A DNA stretch of 64,000 nt from Gordionus sp. m RMFG-2023 (Eukaryota > Nematomorpha > Gordioida > Chordodea > Parachordodidae): positions 60,613,561 through 60,677,560 of the forward strand of contig NC_088775.1 in assembly GCF_954871325.1 (NCBI RefSeq), in the 5' to 3' direction. Both the position numbers and the translations under genes were made by a program. The notes under the pieces were generated by a model. The model was not told the origin of the DNA and did no database searches. It saw nothing but the letters and a program-made list of their open reading frames with translations. The first letter of the stretch is position 1, and each line of letters starts with the position of its first letter. This document shows positions 37,149 through 49,124 of this stretch, piece by piece.

Positions 37149-37276
37149 AAATTAAATTTGAATGTATAAATATTTAAAATGAATACATTAAAAATAATTA
37201 TGTGAATATAAGAAATAAAATTTAACTTAAATACTATTTAAAATAAAATAAAACGATATTTTAATTTATTAATATT
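37080..37276 (-). repeat. Probable 5' LTR remnant of the old gypsy element
   Basis: Direct-repeat partner of 24960-25165. Confidence 0.5.
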
Positions 37277-37289
37277 TTTAGTATATAAC

Positions 37290-38255
37290 AGATTGTATTT
37301 AGGAAGAGTAAAGATCTGTTTTTTGATTTTATTCTGGTGCATATTTTGGTAAGCAGAATTTTAATTTTATATTTCAGAAAGTTTTTATACTTGTCCCTAG
37401 TTGCCATCAAAATTATTTGGGTTTAGTTGCGCTGTTACTATTTTTATATCCAATAATAAGTTTTATTTTCTGAAATATGCAACAGAACTAAATATTTGTT
37501 TATTTCTTTATTCAATAAACAATATAATGGATCCCATATTACTATTAAGTGTCAAATTTTTTTTTTAAAAAGTGGACATCTTTTGTCAAGGAAATGAAAA
37601 AGATACAAGATTCTTTTAGAGATAATATATATTAAATACAAATTTAAGTATCTTATAAAAAAGTGTCAAAAAGATATAAAAAAGCTTTGCATCCTAGCTT
37701 TGTCACCAGTAAAAATATTTTAAATAAATGATAAACCCAAGAATAGCCAGAAAACATTTTTTTGCTGATATTTAAAATCCTAGACTGGCACGAGCACTGG
37801 TCCAAAAGTTATCTCACTTTAAAAATTGGTCATATAACTAAAGTCCTATATAAATATCAAATTGTTGTTGAACCATAAAGTATATTTTCCACTGTCGACA
37901 AATTAATTATCTTTGTAGTCAGGCACCTATTTCTATTGTCAATATTTTCTTAGAAATTTAGGTTTATTGCTCCAAAAAATCTCATTTGTCTAAATAAATC
38001 ACTCAAAAGTTAGTTATTTTTATAAAAATATATAATTACTTTGTAGAATATATTTGCCATGAACTCATCTTACAGAAATTGTAATTCCAACAATAGCCGT
38101 CATTTTTAATGATAAATTTTACATAGAGATTTGTTTACGAAATTAATTATATATTCATTGCCCAGTTTATTTATTAATTTCAATAAGACAAAATTATTAA
38201 ACATATTTTTTATTTACCATACAATATAAATGCCAAAAAAGAGAAAAAAAGTTAT
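37290..38255. other. AT-rich DNA, nothing recognised
   Basis: No coding stretch longer than chance and no repeat with a partner elsewhere in the window was recognised. Confidence 0.5.
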
Positions 38256-38259
38256 TACA

Positions 38260-38556
38260 ATTCCAGTATCATATCATATCATATTATCATATTATACACT
38301 GGGGAGACATCCCACAATTAAGTGGGCACTCCACCACCCCATAGAGGGCGTCTCCAGTGCAGTGAATTTGCATTCACCGTTTGGCAGAAAATTTACCCTA
38401 CTGTCTGGGTCCCGTTTAATTTGAGTGGGATGACGGGTACCACTCGTGGATAAGCCAGGATCCACAAAGTTGACAGTAATTTACCCTACTGTCAGGGTCC
38501 CATTTAATTTGAGTGGGATGACGGGTACCACTCGTGGATAAGCCAGGATCCACATT
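38260..38556. repeat. GC-rich island with an 88-bp tandem duplication
   Basis: A stretch starting 'aatttaccctactgtc' at 38390 recurs at 38478 and stays nearly identical through 'ccactcgtggataagccagg' and 'atccaca'. To its left a hairpin-forming pair (cactggggagac against gtctccagtg) encloses a GC-rich segment, preceded by (tatca)n-like repeats at 38265-38300. Much more GC-rich than its surroundings. It may be a SINE or truncated LINE end with a short-repeat tail (minus orientation), but I cannot assign it. Confidence 0.5.
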
Positions 38557-40259
38557 GTAAATAATGTTTATTTATTAAAAAAAATAAGATAGGAATATGT
38601 ATTAGAAAAAAGGGGGGGGGATGATTAAGGAGTAAAGAGGAAGAAGAATTAATTTTTGTAATTTATTTATTTATTTTTTTTGTTTTGTTTTCTCTTCTTT
38701 TTTTTTTAAATATTATTGGTAATAAGAGATTCTTGTGTTAAAATCATATTGATCAAGGAGTTTCCTAAGTATAGTTGTTTTTGAAAGTAGGCCAGGAATG
38801 TTGTAGGAGTAGATTGTTAGATTTTTGAAAATTGACATAATATAAATTTTAAAGTAAATTGTAAGATAAATTTGAATTTTGAAATAGAAAAAAAAAATGG
38901 GGAAAAAATAAGCAGACGATACTTGGAAAATTGAAAAAGCAAAAAGCAGACAAGAGAAATGATAAATAAGAAAATATCCATGAAATTGAGTTTTAAGAGA
39001 GGATTAAAGTTAAATTTTGTTTATTAAATGTTGATTTATATTATTTTGTTTAAATTAAGTTAATAAGATTAATATATAGAAAAAATAAATTGTTAAAGGA
39101 AATAAATAATTGAAATAAAAGATAAATAAATGATTTATAATGGTACTTGCTAAACTTTATAGTAGCTTAGGTAAAGAATTGGAGAAGATAAGAAAGAATT
39201 AAGTTATGATGATTGAGATAAATTAGTAAATAGAGAAGAGAATTTATTACTTTGAATCTAGAAAAAATAAAAAAATTAATGAATAAAAGTAATAACTTGA
39301 CAGATATATTATGTATAATCCTCAGCAATTGAAAAAGAGTCTCATTACTCTCCCCATCTTCCATGCATTTGAAAGAATTTACTAGTTTTGATTCAGAAGA
39401 GTAGAAGTCAGGCTTTTCATGTCATAAAAAATGTAAGTAGTCGCAAAGTAAATATTTAAGGAATTTAGTGTGCTTGAAAATGAAATTGTGAGTGATAGAA
39501 GTATTTGTAGAATTGATAGATATCATTATTTCTTGGAGGTGGCGATTTAACATCAGCCATTTTCCCGCAGACGAAAAAAGTCCACAATTCCAGTAAGTTG
39601 TTGTAATCTTTATAAATTCGCATTCTTCGAATTTAATTTATATTTCTGTCACAGTTGGTAGAATTTAGGATTGGGAGATTAAAATCATTGTCAAATAATA
39701 AAAAGTTAATTATACTGAATATACCCATAGAACATAATATTTAGGTAACATGTTGTAGGTGAGAATTAAAGAGAATACAAATAAATGGTATAAATAAGTT
39801 AACTACTAATACTTTATTAATAAATATAAATTTTAATTACATAATCATAATCATAACTAAAATAAAAAAATTAAAATAATATAAAAAAATTAAAATTAAA
39901 AGATTAATAATTAAGTTCGCAACATAATAATAATTATTCAAGTAAAATATTCCCGATTATATATACTTTTCTATACTATTCATTTACATAGTGTTTAAAC
40001 AACAAACTTAAATAATCTTGAACTTTATCTAATCTGAATAATATATCTTTTTTTTATTCATTTTTCTTTAACTCATTTGAATATTACAACAATTTCAATT
40101 TAATATAATAAAAATTTCACAATCATAATTCTAATTAACCATTATAAAAAACATTCAATTTTATATAATTAATTTTCAAACGTTGGATCTTTACTATTGC
40201 ATACATCTGCAAAAAATATAAAACTCCGAATCAAATATTAACACGAATTTAGTTTTTTC
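38557..40259. other. AT-rich DNA, purine-rich in part
   Basis: Includes a 9-G run at 38612-38620 and a purine-rich stretch at 38880-39250. No frame looks coding. 39780-40160 is almost pure A/T. Confidence 0.5.
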
Positions 40260-41080
40260 GCATTTCATAATCGGTCCCGTGAATAACTTAACTTTTTATT
40301 CTCTACATCTCTTCCTTGTGCCTTGTCATGCTAATTTCATTCACCATCACTAAATATGTCCTACTTCCTGTCGCTCTACTCACTTTCCTTTTCGCCATTA
40401 TATTTATACCTGTAATTCTCATCCATACTACCTGACTCTCTCGGAATCTTGTCAAACTCCTTGTTTATTCTTTTCCGTCCTGATCTGTTTTCTTTTGTAT
40501 CTAAAAATAATCAGGTTCTATTTCCTAAAAGCATTTCAGGAGACTTCCCCTTACTATTTATATTATTACTGTAACATAACTAGAACTCATACAAAAATTT
40601 TTCTTCGTATTTCTCTATTAATCTTTCAATTCTTCCTTGTATTGCTCTATTTCCTCCAATACTTCTATTTTTAATTTGTCTACCGTATCTGTTTCTTTAT
40701 CAGTTTCTTTTAATCTCATTCCTTGCCTCTTGTCTATCTTATCCCCATACAATTCTTAGAATTTCTATAATTTTAACCCTTTTTCCTTTATTGGAGTATG
40801 GCCATATAGTTTAACCTACTCCTTTCCACGCGACTCTTTATTTTAACAAGGTATGCTCTTTCCTTAACAACGCTTTTGAAATATAAAATACTGATGATTC
40901 CCTGTCAGGCTGGAGTCCCCCTAATAACTTATTTCTCTTTTCATTTATTTTTATCCGGTTACCTGGACTTTCCATTGATCCTTCCTTAATTTTTATCATG
41001 CACTTTGGTTATTTTAATTTGATTATCCTCTTTACTTCAATCTTTTGAGTATCAGGTTCTTGACCTATTATCGGGGGATT
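40260..41080 (-). pseudogene. Integrase/RNase H fragment of a gypsy-type element
   Basis: Minus-strand text near 40530-40660 reads AIQGRIERLIEKYEEKFL followed by NINSKGKSPEMLLGNRT, matching the integrase end of Ty3/gypsy elements (usual form NGQAER...TGxSPAELLxGR). Further upstream, near 40870-40930, SVFYISKALLRKEHTLLK resembles the RNase H region. Old fossil fragment, broken, without visible LTRs. Confidence 0.5.
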
Positions 41081-41149
41081 ATTCACTTTCATTAAGATGT
41101 CTTCTCATTTAAAGGTTTATTGCCTTCACAATTGGCTGTTTACCCCTAC

Positions 41150-41590
41150 GTGTAGTGTTGCTAAACTGCTCGGTTTGAGTCGAATTTGAAAAATGGCTAA
41201 CTCAATATTTCACCCGGAAGAAAATATCGCTTAAGCCTCGCTTTGTGCCACCTGTGAGATAAATAACAAATTTCATAATTACAACATACCAAACACACCA
41301 CAACTAAAATGGTCCCAGCCATATTATTCATAGGCCGCAAACTGCGAAACCCCTTAGATCGCCTGCTCGAACGAATCCACCTTAAAAATCCACAACGAGC
41401 CCAAAAAACAGTATACAAAAAGGAAAAAATGTTTGGGTAGGCACCCATCTCCCAGATGGGAAAAGGCACAAAAAATACTATTGGAAATCGTTTATATAAA
41501 ATAAGCACCAAACAAGGTCTTTAAACATTTCACGCTAAACAAATAGGGAAAGAAAATCCCCCATATAAACACATTCACTTATTTTTCTTT
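41150..41590. other. Unassigned, slightly GC-richer stretch
   Basis: Contains a single TAGTGTTGCTAAACTGC at 41154 that resembles the MITE ends at 442 and 22502, but no partner end was found. A 104-codon minus-strand frame (41197-41511) is open, hydrophobic and rich in Trp/Cys; I do not recognise it. Confidence 0.35.
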
Positions 41591-42522
41591 ATATATGTCG
41601 TAATTTTAAAGGAATCAAAACTATCCAGGATCATCACTGGTTTTAAAGGGATAACTAAAAAATTAGGGTTTTAAGTTAAGGAATGATAATACGGTATTAT
41701 CACGTTTTAATCTTGATAAAGAGGAATCTTATTTTAAAAAGCGTTTACGCGCGTTTCGTTCATTTTATTTCTTTTTAATTTTATTGTTATTTAATAATTT
41801 TCAATGTTGTTTTTTTTTGGCCTTAAGGGTATCAATCAATAGTTAATCAAAAGATCTATTCAACTGGAGGTCAATCTCTCCCCCTTAATGGGCGAGTCTA
41901 GGTCTCGGTGGTCAGGAATATTTTTATCTAAAATATCGATATGGGTATCAAATAATAGCTAATTTAAATATCTTTTGATTGAAAGTATTCATTTTTTGTC
42001 TTGGTGGGTATGACTTAATGTGGAGGGTGGATAGAGGGGGGGGGGTGCAAAAAAATAAATTTTTTTGATATGGATATCAAATAAAAGCAATTAAAATATT
42101 TTTTTATTGTAATAATTATTATCACTCATAGAAGGCGGGATTGGCAACACAATATTATGGAAAGATAAAAATACTACAAACTTAATAGGCAATAGCATCG
42201 AAAATATTTTAGCTAGACTGCCATCGTTTAGTGTATATTTAATAGATAAAGCAAGATAATGTTTACAAAAATAAAATTAAAAAATAATAATTTCCCATTG
42301 GAGATCACATACTGATCCCAATAAATAAAAATGAACGATCAAATCTATGCCTTAAAAATATTGAAGCCGAAATTATCCAAATGGAGGGCAAGAAATTATG
42401 GGTTGGAACTAATTTGGGAAAAATTGATTCCTTATTTTTAAAAACGAACGTTCAAAAATCAATAAAATTCATCAATTTGACCATCCTAATAAGACCATCT
42501 CCATAATAACAGCATCAAGAAG

Positions 42523-43106
42523 CAGGGACTCGGAATAAACCGTAACGAACCGTTAAACCATTATAAACCGTTATAAATATCTGAACCGTAACCGAACCGA
42601 TATATTTTAAGGAGTAAAAAGAACCCTTATAAAAAAAGTTAAACCGGTTTAAACGATTCAAATCGGTTCAGATTTTATATTTTAGGAATTGAAAAAATTT
42701 GGATATCCAGAATTGTATAAACTTGCTCTTATAGTACTGGCGGTTCCCGCAACACAAGTTTCAGAAAGGGCCTTTTCAGGGCTAAAATTTAAGTTATCGT
42801 CACAACGAACAAATATGAATCCATTTATATTAGAAATTATATTACTTATGCGTTCAAATAATATATTAAAAGATGAGTTATTTTGAATCTTATATATTTT
42901 TTTTTATATATAATTCATAGATGTTTATTATAAAAATCAATTAGACGATGTTGCTTCAATAAAAAAAAATTTCTAATCCGTAATGAACCATTATAAACCT
43001 TTACAATTAGCTGAACAGAACTGAACCTTTATAAATTTTTTCTTAAGAACCATAAACGTAACCATTATAACTTTTTACATACTGAACTGTACAAACTGAA
43101 CCGTTG
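42523..43106 (+). mobile_element. 584-bp hAT derivative keeping a dimerisation domain
   Basis: Perfect 8-bp target duplication tcaagaag (42515-42522; 43107-43114). The left end begins CAGGGACTCGGAATAAACCG; the right end, read inward, begins CAACGGTTCAGT. Both sides carry repeated 'gaaccgttataaacc' subterminal motifs. Only the last part of a hAT transposase gene is retained, so this is an internally deleted, non-autonomous copy. It sits in the loop of foldback element 2 and is therefore younger than it. Confidence 0.9.
42689..42886 (+). CDS. Stand-alone hAT C-terminal dimerisation frame
   Basis: 65 codons, open from a start codon to TGA-free stop at 42884-42886. Reads KKFGYPELYKLALIVLAVPA, then TQVSERAFSGLKFKLSSQRT, then ILEIILLMRSN, which is the complete hAT C-terminal dimerisation block (VPASSxxSERxFS...LxxR...LxxN) with nothing of the catalytic core. 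In hAT transposases this block makes the oligomer. The frame is clean although it is confined to a deleted element. Whether it is transcribed is unknown; a splice acceptor (tttTAG at 42683-42685) precedes it, so it may be the last exon of the parental transposase. Confidence 0.7.
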   Translation: MKKFGYPELYKLALIVLAVPATQVSERAFSGLKFKLSSQRTNMNPFILEIILLMRSNNILKDELF

Positions 43107-44568
43107 TCAAGAAGTGCATCTTATTATGGTAATTGTAAATCAATTCGCAATTGCCAAAAAATTACAACAATAAGAGATGCCAATGTTTTAAAAATGGCAT
43201 TAATTGTTCCACAAAATGTCACTTGAATATTATTTGTGTAAATAATAAATAATTGTTCAAAATTATATTTTAAATTTCAATTATCAAAATCAATAAAATA
43301 TGTGTTGATTTGAAAAAAAATATAATAATAGAGATGATTTGCTTATAAAGTGTAATAATTTATAACTGCAATAAGAAAAATTTATAATGTTATTTTAAAA
43401 TTTGTGAATCGATGGATTTAAATATAGCCGAAATTTTCAGATTAAAAATATTACAAATTAGATTAAGTTGCTAGTAAATAATTTTATCATTAGGCTATAA
43501 TAGGTTTTTAAAAAGCAATGACTATATTTAAAACCCCTGTGTATAATGATATTTAATATTGAAGTCTAAATATTTTGTATTTAACTTTTATTTAATACCC
43601 ATGTTTATGTTTTGAGTTAATAATAATATTAATTACATCTTAAGATGCCCGCTTAGCCTGATAAAATTAATATAATCAAAAGATTTTTTAATTACTATTT
43701 ATTTGATACCCATATAAATCTTTATTTTTACCCTCCCCCCCCCCCATTCCCAGATCAAGTCCAACCCTTTAAGATAATGAATACTTTCAGTCAAAAGATA
43801 TTTAAAATACCTTTTATTTTATTCCTATATCAATATTTTGTGTTTATATAAATATTCCTGACCACCGAAGATCTCCCGCCTACTTAGAGTATAATTATTA
43901 CAATCAAGAAATATTTAAACTAGCTTTTATTTGATACCCATATCGATATTTTGTGTTGATAAAATTATTCCTGACCCCCAAAGACCTAGACCCGCCCTCT
44001 ATGAGTGATTATTATTATTACAATAAAAAAATATTTGAATTACTTTTTATTTGAAACCCATATCAAAAAAATTATTTTTTACACCCGCCCCCCTTCATCC
44101 ACCCCCTCAGACTAAATCATACCCATCAAGACCAAGAATGAAGACTTTCAGTCAAAAGATATTTAAATTAGCTATTATTTGTTACCCATATCGATATTTT
44201 ATTTTGATAAAAATATTTCTGACCTCCCAAGACCTAGACCCGCCCATTATGAGGAAGAGATTGACATCCAGTTGAATAGATCTTTTGATTAGCTATCGCT
44301 TGATACCCTATATTAGACATATCTTATTTCATAAGGCCAAAAAAAAACAACATTGAAAATAAAAATAACAATTAATTTTTAAAAAAATAAAGCAAAACGC
44401 GCGTAAAACGCGTTTAAAATTAAGATTCTTCTATATCATGGTTCAAACGTGATAATATCGTATAGTTCTTTATCCTTTTAAAAATTGAATTCTTAAAGGT
44501 ATTCCTTTAAAACCAGTGATGATCCCGGATAGTTCTGATCCCTTTAAAAATTACGACGACATATATAC

Positions 44569-46258
44569 TTTATTTTTAGATCACAATATATACAACCTCT
44601 TCCTGTTGTTTCTTAAATTTTATTTTGGTAGTTTAGTTTAAAAAATTTTTTTGTAGCATAGGGCGTTTCGAAACTCGAAGATAAAAAATCTTCTATAACA
44701 TTTTTTTAGTCGAGGCGTGGACCACCCCTCCCCGATGTCTATTTAGGGTAGGAGGACTGTCAAATATGATATCTCTTATTTTATTTTAAACTAGTTCTTT
44801 TTTTATTCCTCTTTTGTTTAGCCTTAAATTTATAAAAATTAAATTTCGTTTTTTTAAGTCCCTCTTTTGTTTGATTTAATTACATTAATAAAACATTTAG
44901 TTTTTATGTTTTCTTTTAATCAAAGATTTTTCTTACTCTTGGATTCCTTCCGTAGTAAGGTGTTCGTTAATTATAAATTAGATAGTAGGTCCCAGAGATC
45001 GTAATCCAGAGGCATAATTAGAGTTTTGAAAAATATAAGGGAAATGGGGGGGGGGGGTTGGTTTTATCCACAATTATGTAAGATAAAACAAATATAACTC
45101 CTCTTCGCAAAAACGTTCTTTTTTCTACTTTGTGTCAATTTTAATTTATAATTGTGCTTTTTATTTTTCCTATAAAATGGATTAATTTTTATGTTTATCT
45201 TATGTTTTGTTTATAAATTTTTATAATTAATTAATTGCATTTATAATAGTCTATTTTATTTACGATTTAATAAATTATTGAGTATTAAAATATTTATAGT
45301 TGTAATTGTAATTAATTGTGTTTTATAAAAGTTTTAGATTATTTTTTTAGTAAACTAATATCAAGTTAATCATAACCCTTACATCTCAAGGGTTAGAAGA
45401 TCCTTCAGCTACTGTTCCCATGAATAATACTACGACCAATGCACCTGTAGCTGAAGCCCCGTTACTTCATTTACAATAAATGTTTTTTTTTATATTTTCA
45501 TGTCTCGAATTGGTCATAAAAAAATCTAAACAAATAAGAATGAACTTAAAACCATAAAATCGAATCTTCATTTATGTTTATTAAAAATTATTCTTTAGAT
45601 AACTAAAAGTAAAATATTGGAATAATACTTTAATTTAAAAAATTTATAATGTATTTTTATAAAAAAAGTTATTGTAAAAATCTTAGAAATTTTTTTTTTA
45701 AATTCTCATTTTCCCACATAAATCTGTGTCCAAAACATATTTAAAAAACTATATTCAAACTTATTCACATTTTGAAAAATTTTCATAACTTTGACGTTAT
45801 TCTTCATTAAAGTTTTAATTATTAATTAAATTTAGAAAAAAATTATATCAAAATGCTTTTTTCACATTACAAATCATATTATTACTGTATTAATGTTTAT
45901 AGCACAAAGCGTCAAGTTTATTACTAGGGAAGCAATTGAAAAACATTTCTATTAGTCAAACCATACAAAAAAATATTTTGAGTAAAATTTTGATTGATAT
46001 TTTGATCTTCGAATCTATCATATTTTCAATTTTATTTTCGCCAAATGATTATAATAGAATCATCTACTGCAAATGAGTGGTTGATTCTTCATGCCATTAA
46101 ACTGCCTTCAAAAAATGATGCATATCCGAAAATCCTTTATCATTCAAAACATATTTTTCCTTTGTGAATAATAGGAATGATCAACAATATAAAAAATTAA
46201 ATTTAAAAATAAAATACGTAAACGATAATGAAATGAATTTCTTAAAAAAAACAAATAC
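44569..46258. other. Mostly unassigned spacer between foldback elements
   Basis: AT-rich with a 12-G run at 45046-45057. A short GC-richer coding-like stretch at 45391-45479 is listed separately. Nothing else was recognised. Confidence 0.45.
45391..45479 (+). CDS. Possible terminal exon of an unknown gene
   Basis: After a pyrimidine/AT stretch and AG at 45389-45390, 28 clean codons read LEDPSATVPMNNTTTNAPVA then EAPLLHLQ and TAA (45477-45479). The stop overlaps an AATAAA sequence. Base composition is clearly richer in G+C than the flanks, and codon use looks like protein. No upstream exon was found and the family is not recognised, so this is tentative. Confidence 0.3.
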
Positions 46259-46268
46259 AGGGTTTCTC

Positions 46269-46556
46269 ATTTAAAAAAGGAAAAGTTTCAATCATAAAAG
46301 GAAAAGATCCGATCAAAAAAGGAAAAGTGTCAAACAAAAAAGAAAAAGGTTCAATTAAAAAGGAAAAGTGTCAAACAAAAAAGGAAAAGATTCAATCAAA
46401 AAAGGAAAAGTGTCAATCGAAAAAGGAAAAATGACAATCGAAAAAGGAAAATTCCTAAAAGGAAAGGAAAAGTGTCAATTGAAAAAGGAAAATTCCTAAA
46501 AGGAAAGGAAAAGTGTCAATCGAAAATGGAAAATTCCCATTCAAAAAAGGAAATAA
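46269..46556 (+). repeat. Left outer array of foldback 3
   Basis: About 14 units of 17-22 bp of the form 'caaaaaaggaaaagtgtcaa', with variants. Long open frames over it are low-complexity. Confidence 0.85.
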
Positions 46557-48771
46557 TTTTTTTTAATTTTTTTAAATTTATATTTATTTTTATCATTCCT
46601 TTTTATTTTATTTCTAACTTTTTGCGATTTCTTTACTTTATTTGTATCTTTTCTCAATTTATTTATCTAACTATATTTTTTCTCAATTTTTTTTCTTCTC
46701 ATTTTTGATATTTCTTTTGTATTTTTAAAAATAATTTATAAATTTAGGTCCATTTTTTTAACAATTCGTTAGGGTTTTTTTCATCATACATATGTCGTAA
46801 TTTTTAAAGGGATCATAACTATTCGGGATCTTCACAGGATTTAAAGGGATCCCTTTAAAATTTCAATTTTTTAAAGGATAATTATCACGTTTGAACGATG
46901 ATATAGAAGAATCTTATTTTAAAAAGCGTTTTCCGCGCGTTTTGCTTTATTTTTTTAAAAATTAATTGTTATTTTTATTTTCAATGTTGTTTTTTTGGCC
47001 TTATGAAATAAGATATGTCTAATATAGGGTATCAATCGATAGCTAATCAAAAGATCTATTCAACAGGAGGTCAATCCCCCCCTTAATGGGCGAGTCTAAG
47101 TCTGGCGGGTCAGGAATATTTTTATCAAAATAAAATATCGATATGGGTATCAAATAATAGCTAATTTAAATATCTTTTGACTGAAAGTCTTCATTCTTGG
47201 TCTTGATGGGTATGACTTGGTCTGAGGGGGTGGATGAGGGGGGGGGGTGTAAAAAATAATTTTTTGATATGGGTATCAAATAAAAAGTAATTAAAATATT
47301 TTTTATTGTATTAATAATAATCACTCATAGAGGGCGGGTCTAGGTCTTGGGGGGTAAGAAATATTTTTATCAACACAAAATATCTATATGGGTATCAAAT
47401 AAAAGCTAATTTTAATATGGTTTGACTGAAAGTCTTCATTCTTGGTCTGGATGGGTATGACTTGGTATTGTAAATATATTTTTCAAAAAAAATATAATTT
47501 TTAAATGTCGACAGTAGACATTGATAATAAAAATAATTTTGGTACAGATAAAATAAAAAGATTATGATTTTAGAATTAATTAAAAATTATTATAATAATT
47601 TTTGCTATTTATTTAGTAACGAGCTACCGCTTTTAAAAAAATGAAGCACGCTAAAGCTATCGATACTAAAAAAATAGATATGAAATAACGCGCTAAATAT
47701 AGAACACTGCAAATTATATATTTCAAATTCAGGATTGGAACCGAAAAAAGATTTTAAAAATTGTTTTATCTTCATTCTCTTTTATTTCTGTAAATTCTAT
47801 CCAACTAGACATTTTGTTAATATGTTGACAGTCATGCCCATTAAGACAAAAAATGAATAATTTCAATCTAAAGATATTAAAATTAGCTTTTATTTGATAC
47901 CCATATCAAAAAAAAAATTTTTTACACCCCCCCCCCTCCACACCTACCCCCCAGACCAAGAATGAAGACTTTCAGTCAAACGATATTAATTAGCTTTTAT
48001 TTGACACCAATATCAAAAAAAATTATTTTTTACACCCTCCTACTCCATACACCCCCCCCCCCCACCTCACCCTCAGACCAAGTCATACCTATCCAGACCA
48101 AGAATGAAGACTTTTAGTCAAACCTTAAAGCTAGCTTTTATTTGATACCCATATCGATATTTTGTGTTGATAAAAATATTTCTAACCCCCCAAGACCTAG
48201 ACCCGCCCATTATGAGGAAGAGATTGACATCCAGTTGAATAGATCTTTTGATTAGCTATCGATTGATACTCTATATTAGACATATCTTATTCCATAAGGC
48301 TAAAAAAACAACATTGAAAATTAATGAATAACAATAAAATTAAAAAACGAAACGCGCGGAAAACGCTTTTTAAAATAACATTCTTCTTTATCATGGTTCA
48401 AACGTGATAATGCCGTATAGTTCTTTATCCTTTAAAAAATTAAAATTTTAAAGGGATCCCTTTAAATCCCGTGAAGATCCCGGATAGTTATGATCCCTTT
48501 AAAAATTACGACATATGTATGATGAAAAAAAAACTTAAAGAATTGTTAAAAAAATGAAATTTATAAATTATTTTTAAAAATACAAAAGAATTATTAAAAA
48601 TGAGGAGAAAAAAAAATTGAGAAAAAATATAGTAAGAAAAATAAATTGAGAAAAGATGCAAATAAAGTAAAGAAATCGCTAAAATAAGAAGGAATGACAA
48701 AAATAAATAAAAATTTAAGAAAAATTGAAAAATTTATAATTTTTTTTAAAAAAAAAAAAAAATACGATTTT

Positions 48772-49116
48772 CCTTTTTTGAATGGGAATTTTCCTTTTTT
48801 GATTGACACTTATCCTTTTCTTTTGGGAATTTTCCTTTTTCGATTGACACTTTTCCTTTTTTGTTTGACATTTTCTTTTTTGATTGAACCTTTTCCTTTT
48901 TTGTTTGACACTTTTCCTTTTTGATCGGACTTTTTCCTTTCTTTTTGGGAATTTTCCTTTTTTGATTGACAAATTTCCTTTTTTGTTTGGACCTTATCCT
49001 TTCTTGATTGAACCTTTTCCTTTTATGATTAACCCTTTTCCTTTTTTGATCGGACCTTTTCATTTTATGACTGAAACTTTTCCTTTTTTGATTGGGACTT
49101 TTCCTTTTTTGAATGG
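48772..49116 (-). repeat. Right outer array of foldback 3
   Basis: Inverted counterpart of 46269-46556, about 17 units with 'cttttccttttttgattgac' and variants. The 76-105-codon frames on both strands here come from the repeat and are not genes. Confidence 0.85.
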
Positions 49117-49124
49117 GAAACCCT

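Larger units (their letters stand above)
24960..37276 (-). mobile_element. Gypsy-type LTR element, old, host of two insertions
   Basis: Read on the minus strand: gag-like text 35440-36290, protease-like text near 33700-33760, reverse transcriptase 32818-33500, more RT/RNase H-side text 26651-26915, and integrase 25900-26607 (zinc-binding HEGHLGAGKIK, then ERINIDYAGPF). Direct repeats at about 24960-25165 and 37080-37276 are likely LTR remnants. It is a different family from the other three LTR elements here and is extensively decayed. A Ty3/gypsy element (26921-32812) and a hAT (33976-35432) are inserted in it. Confidence 0.7.
41591..44568. mobile_element. Foldback element 2
   Basis: Starts tatatgtcgtaattttaaag and ends with the reverse complement near 44540-44568. 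The left arm (41591-42165) and right arm (43655-44568) are inverted copies containing 'aaaaagcgtttacgcgcgtt', 'agatctattcaactggaggt' and repeated 'gggtatcaaataa' blocks. The blocks recur about every 115-125 bp (five in the right arm at 43698, 43815, 43925, 44044 and 44170) and carry runs of up to 11 G or C. The arms are unequal. The loop holds a hAT derivative (42523-43106). No transposase frame, so non-autonomous. Closely related to 46259-49124. Confidence 0.75.
46259..49124. mobile_element. Foldback element 3 with array-type ends
   Basis: Terminal inverted repeat agggtttctcattTaaaaaa against agggtttcccattCaaaaaa, read inward. Each arm is built in layers: an outer array of short purine-rich units; an A/T-rich block (46556-46785 against 48520-48770); then a segment shared with foldback element 2 (from tgtcgtaatttttaaaggga) with about 120-bp 'gatatgggtatcaaataa' units and G/C runs of 10-12. 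Arms are about 1.2 kb each around a 400-bp loop (47465-47880) with no frame. No target duplication was found. Non-autonomous. Confidence 0.8.

Noticed and set aside
41197-41511. 104-codon minus-strand frame as a gene
   Set aside because: Hydrophobic with many Trp/Arg/Cys but no recognisable motif, and it sits next to an orphan MITE-like end; left as unassigned.
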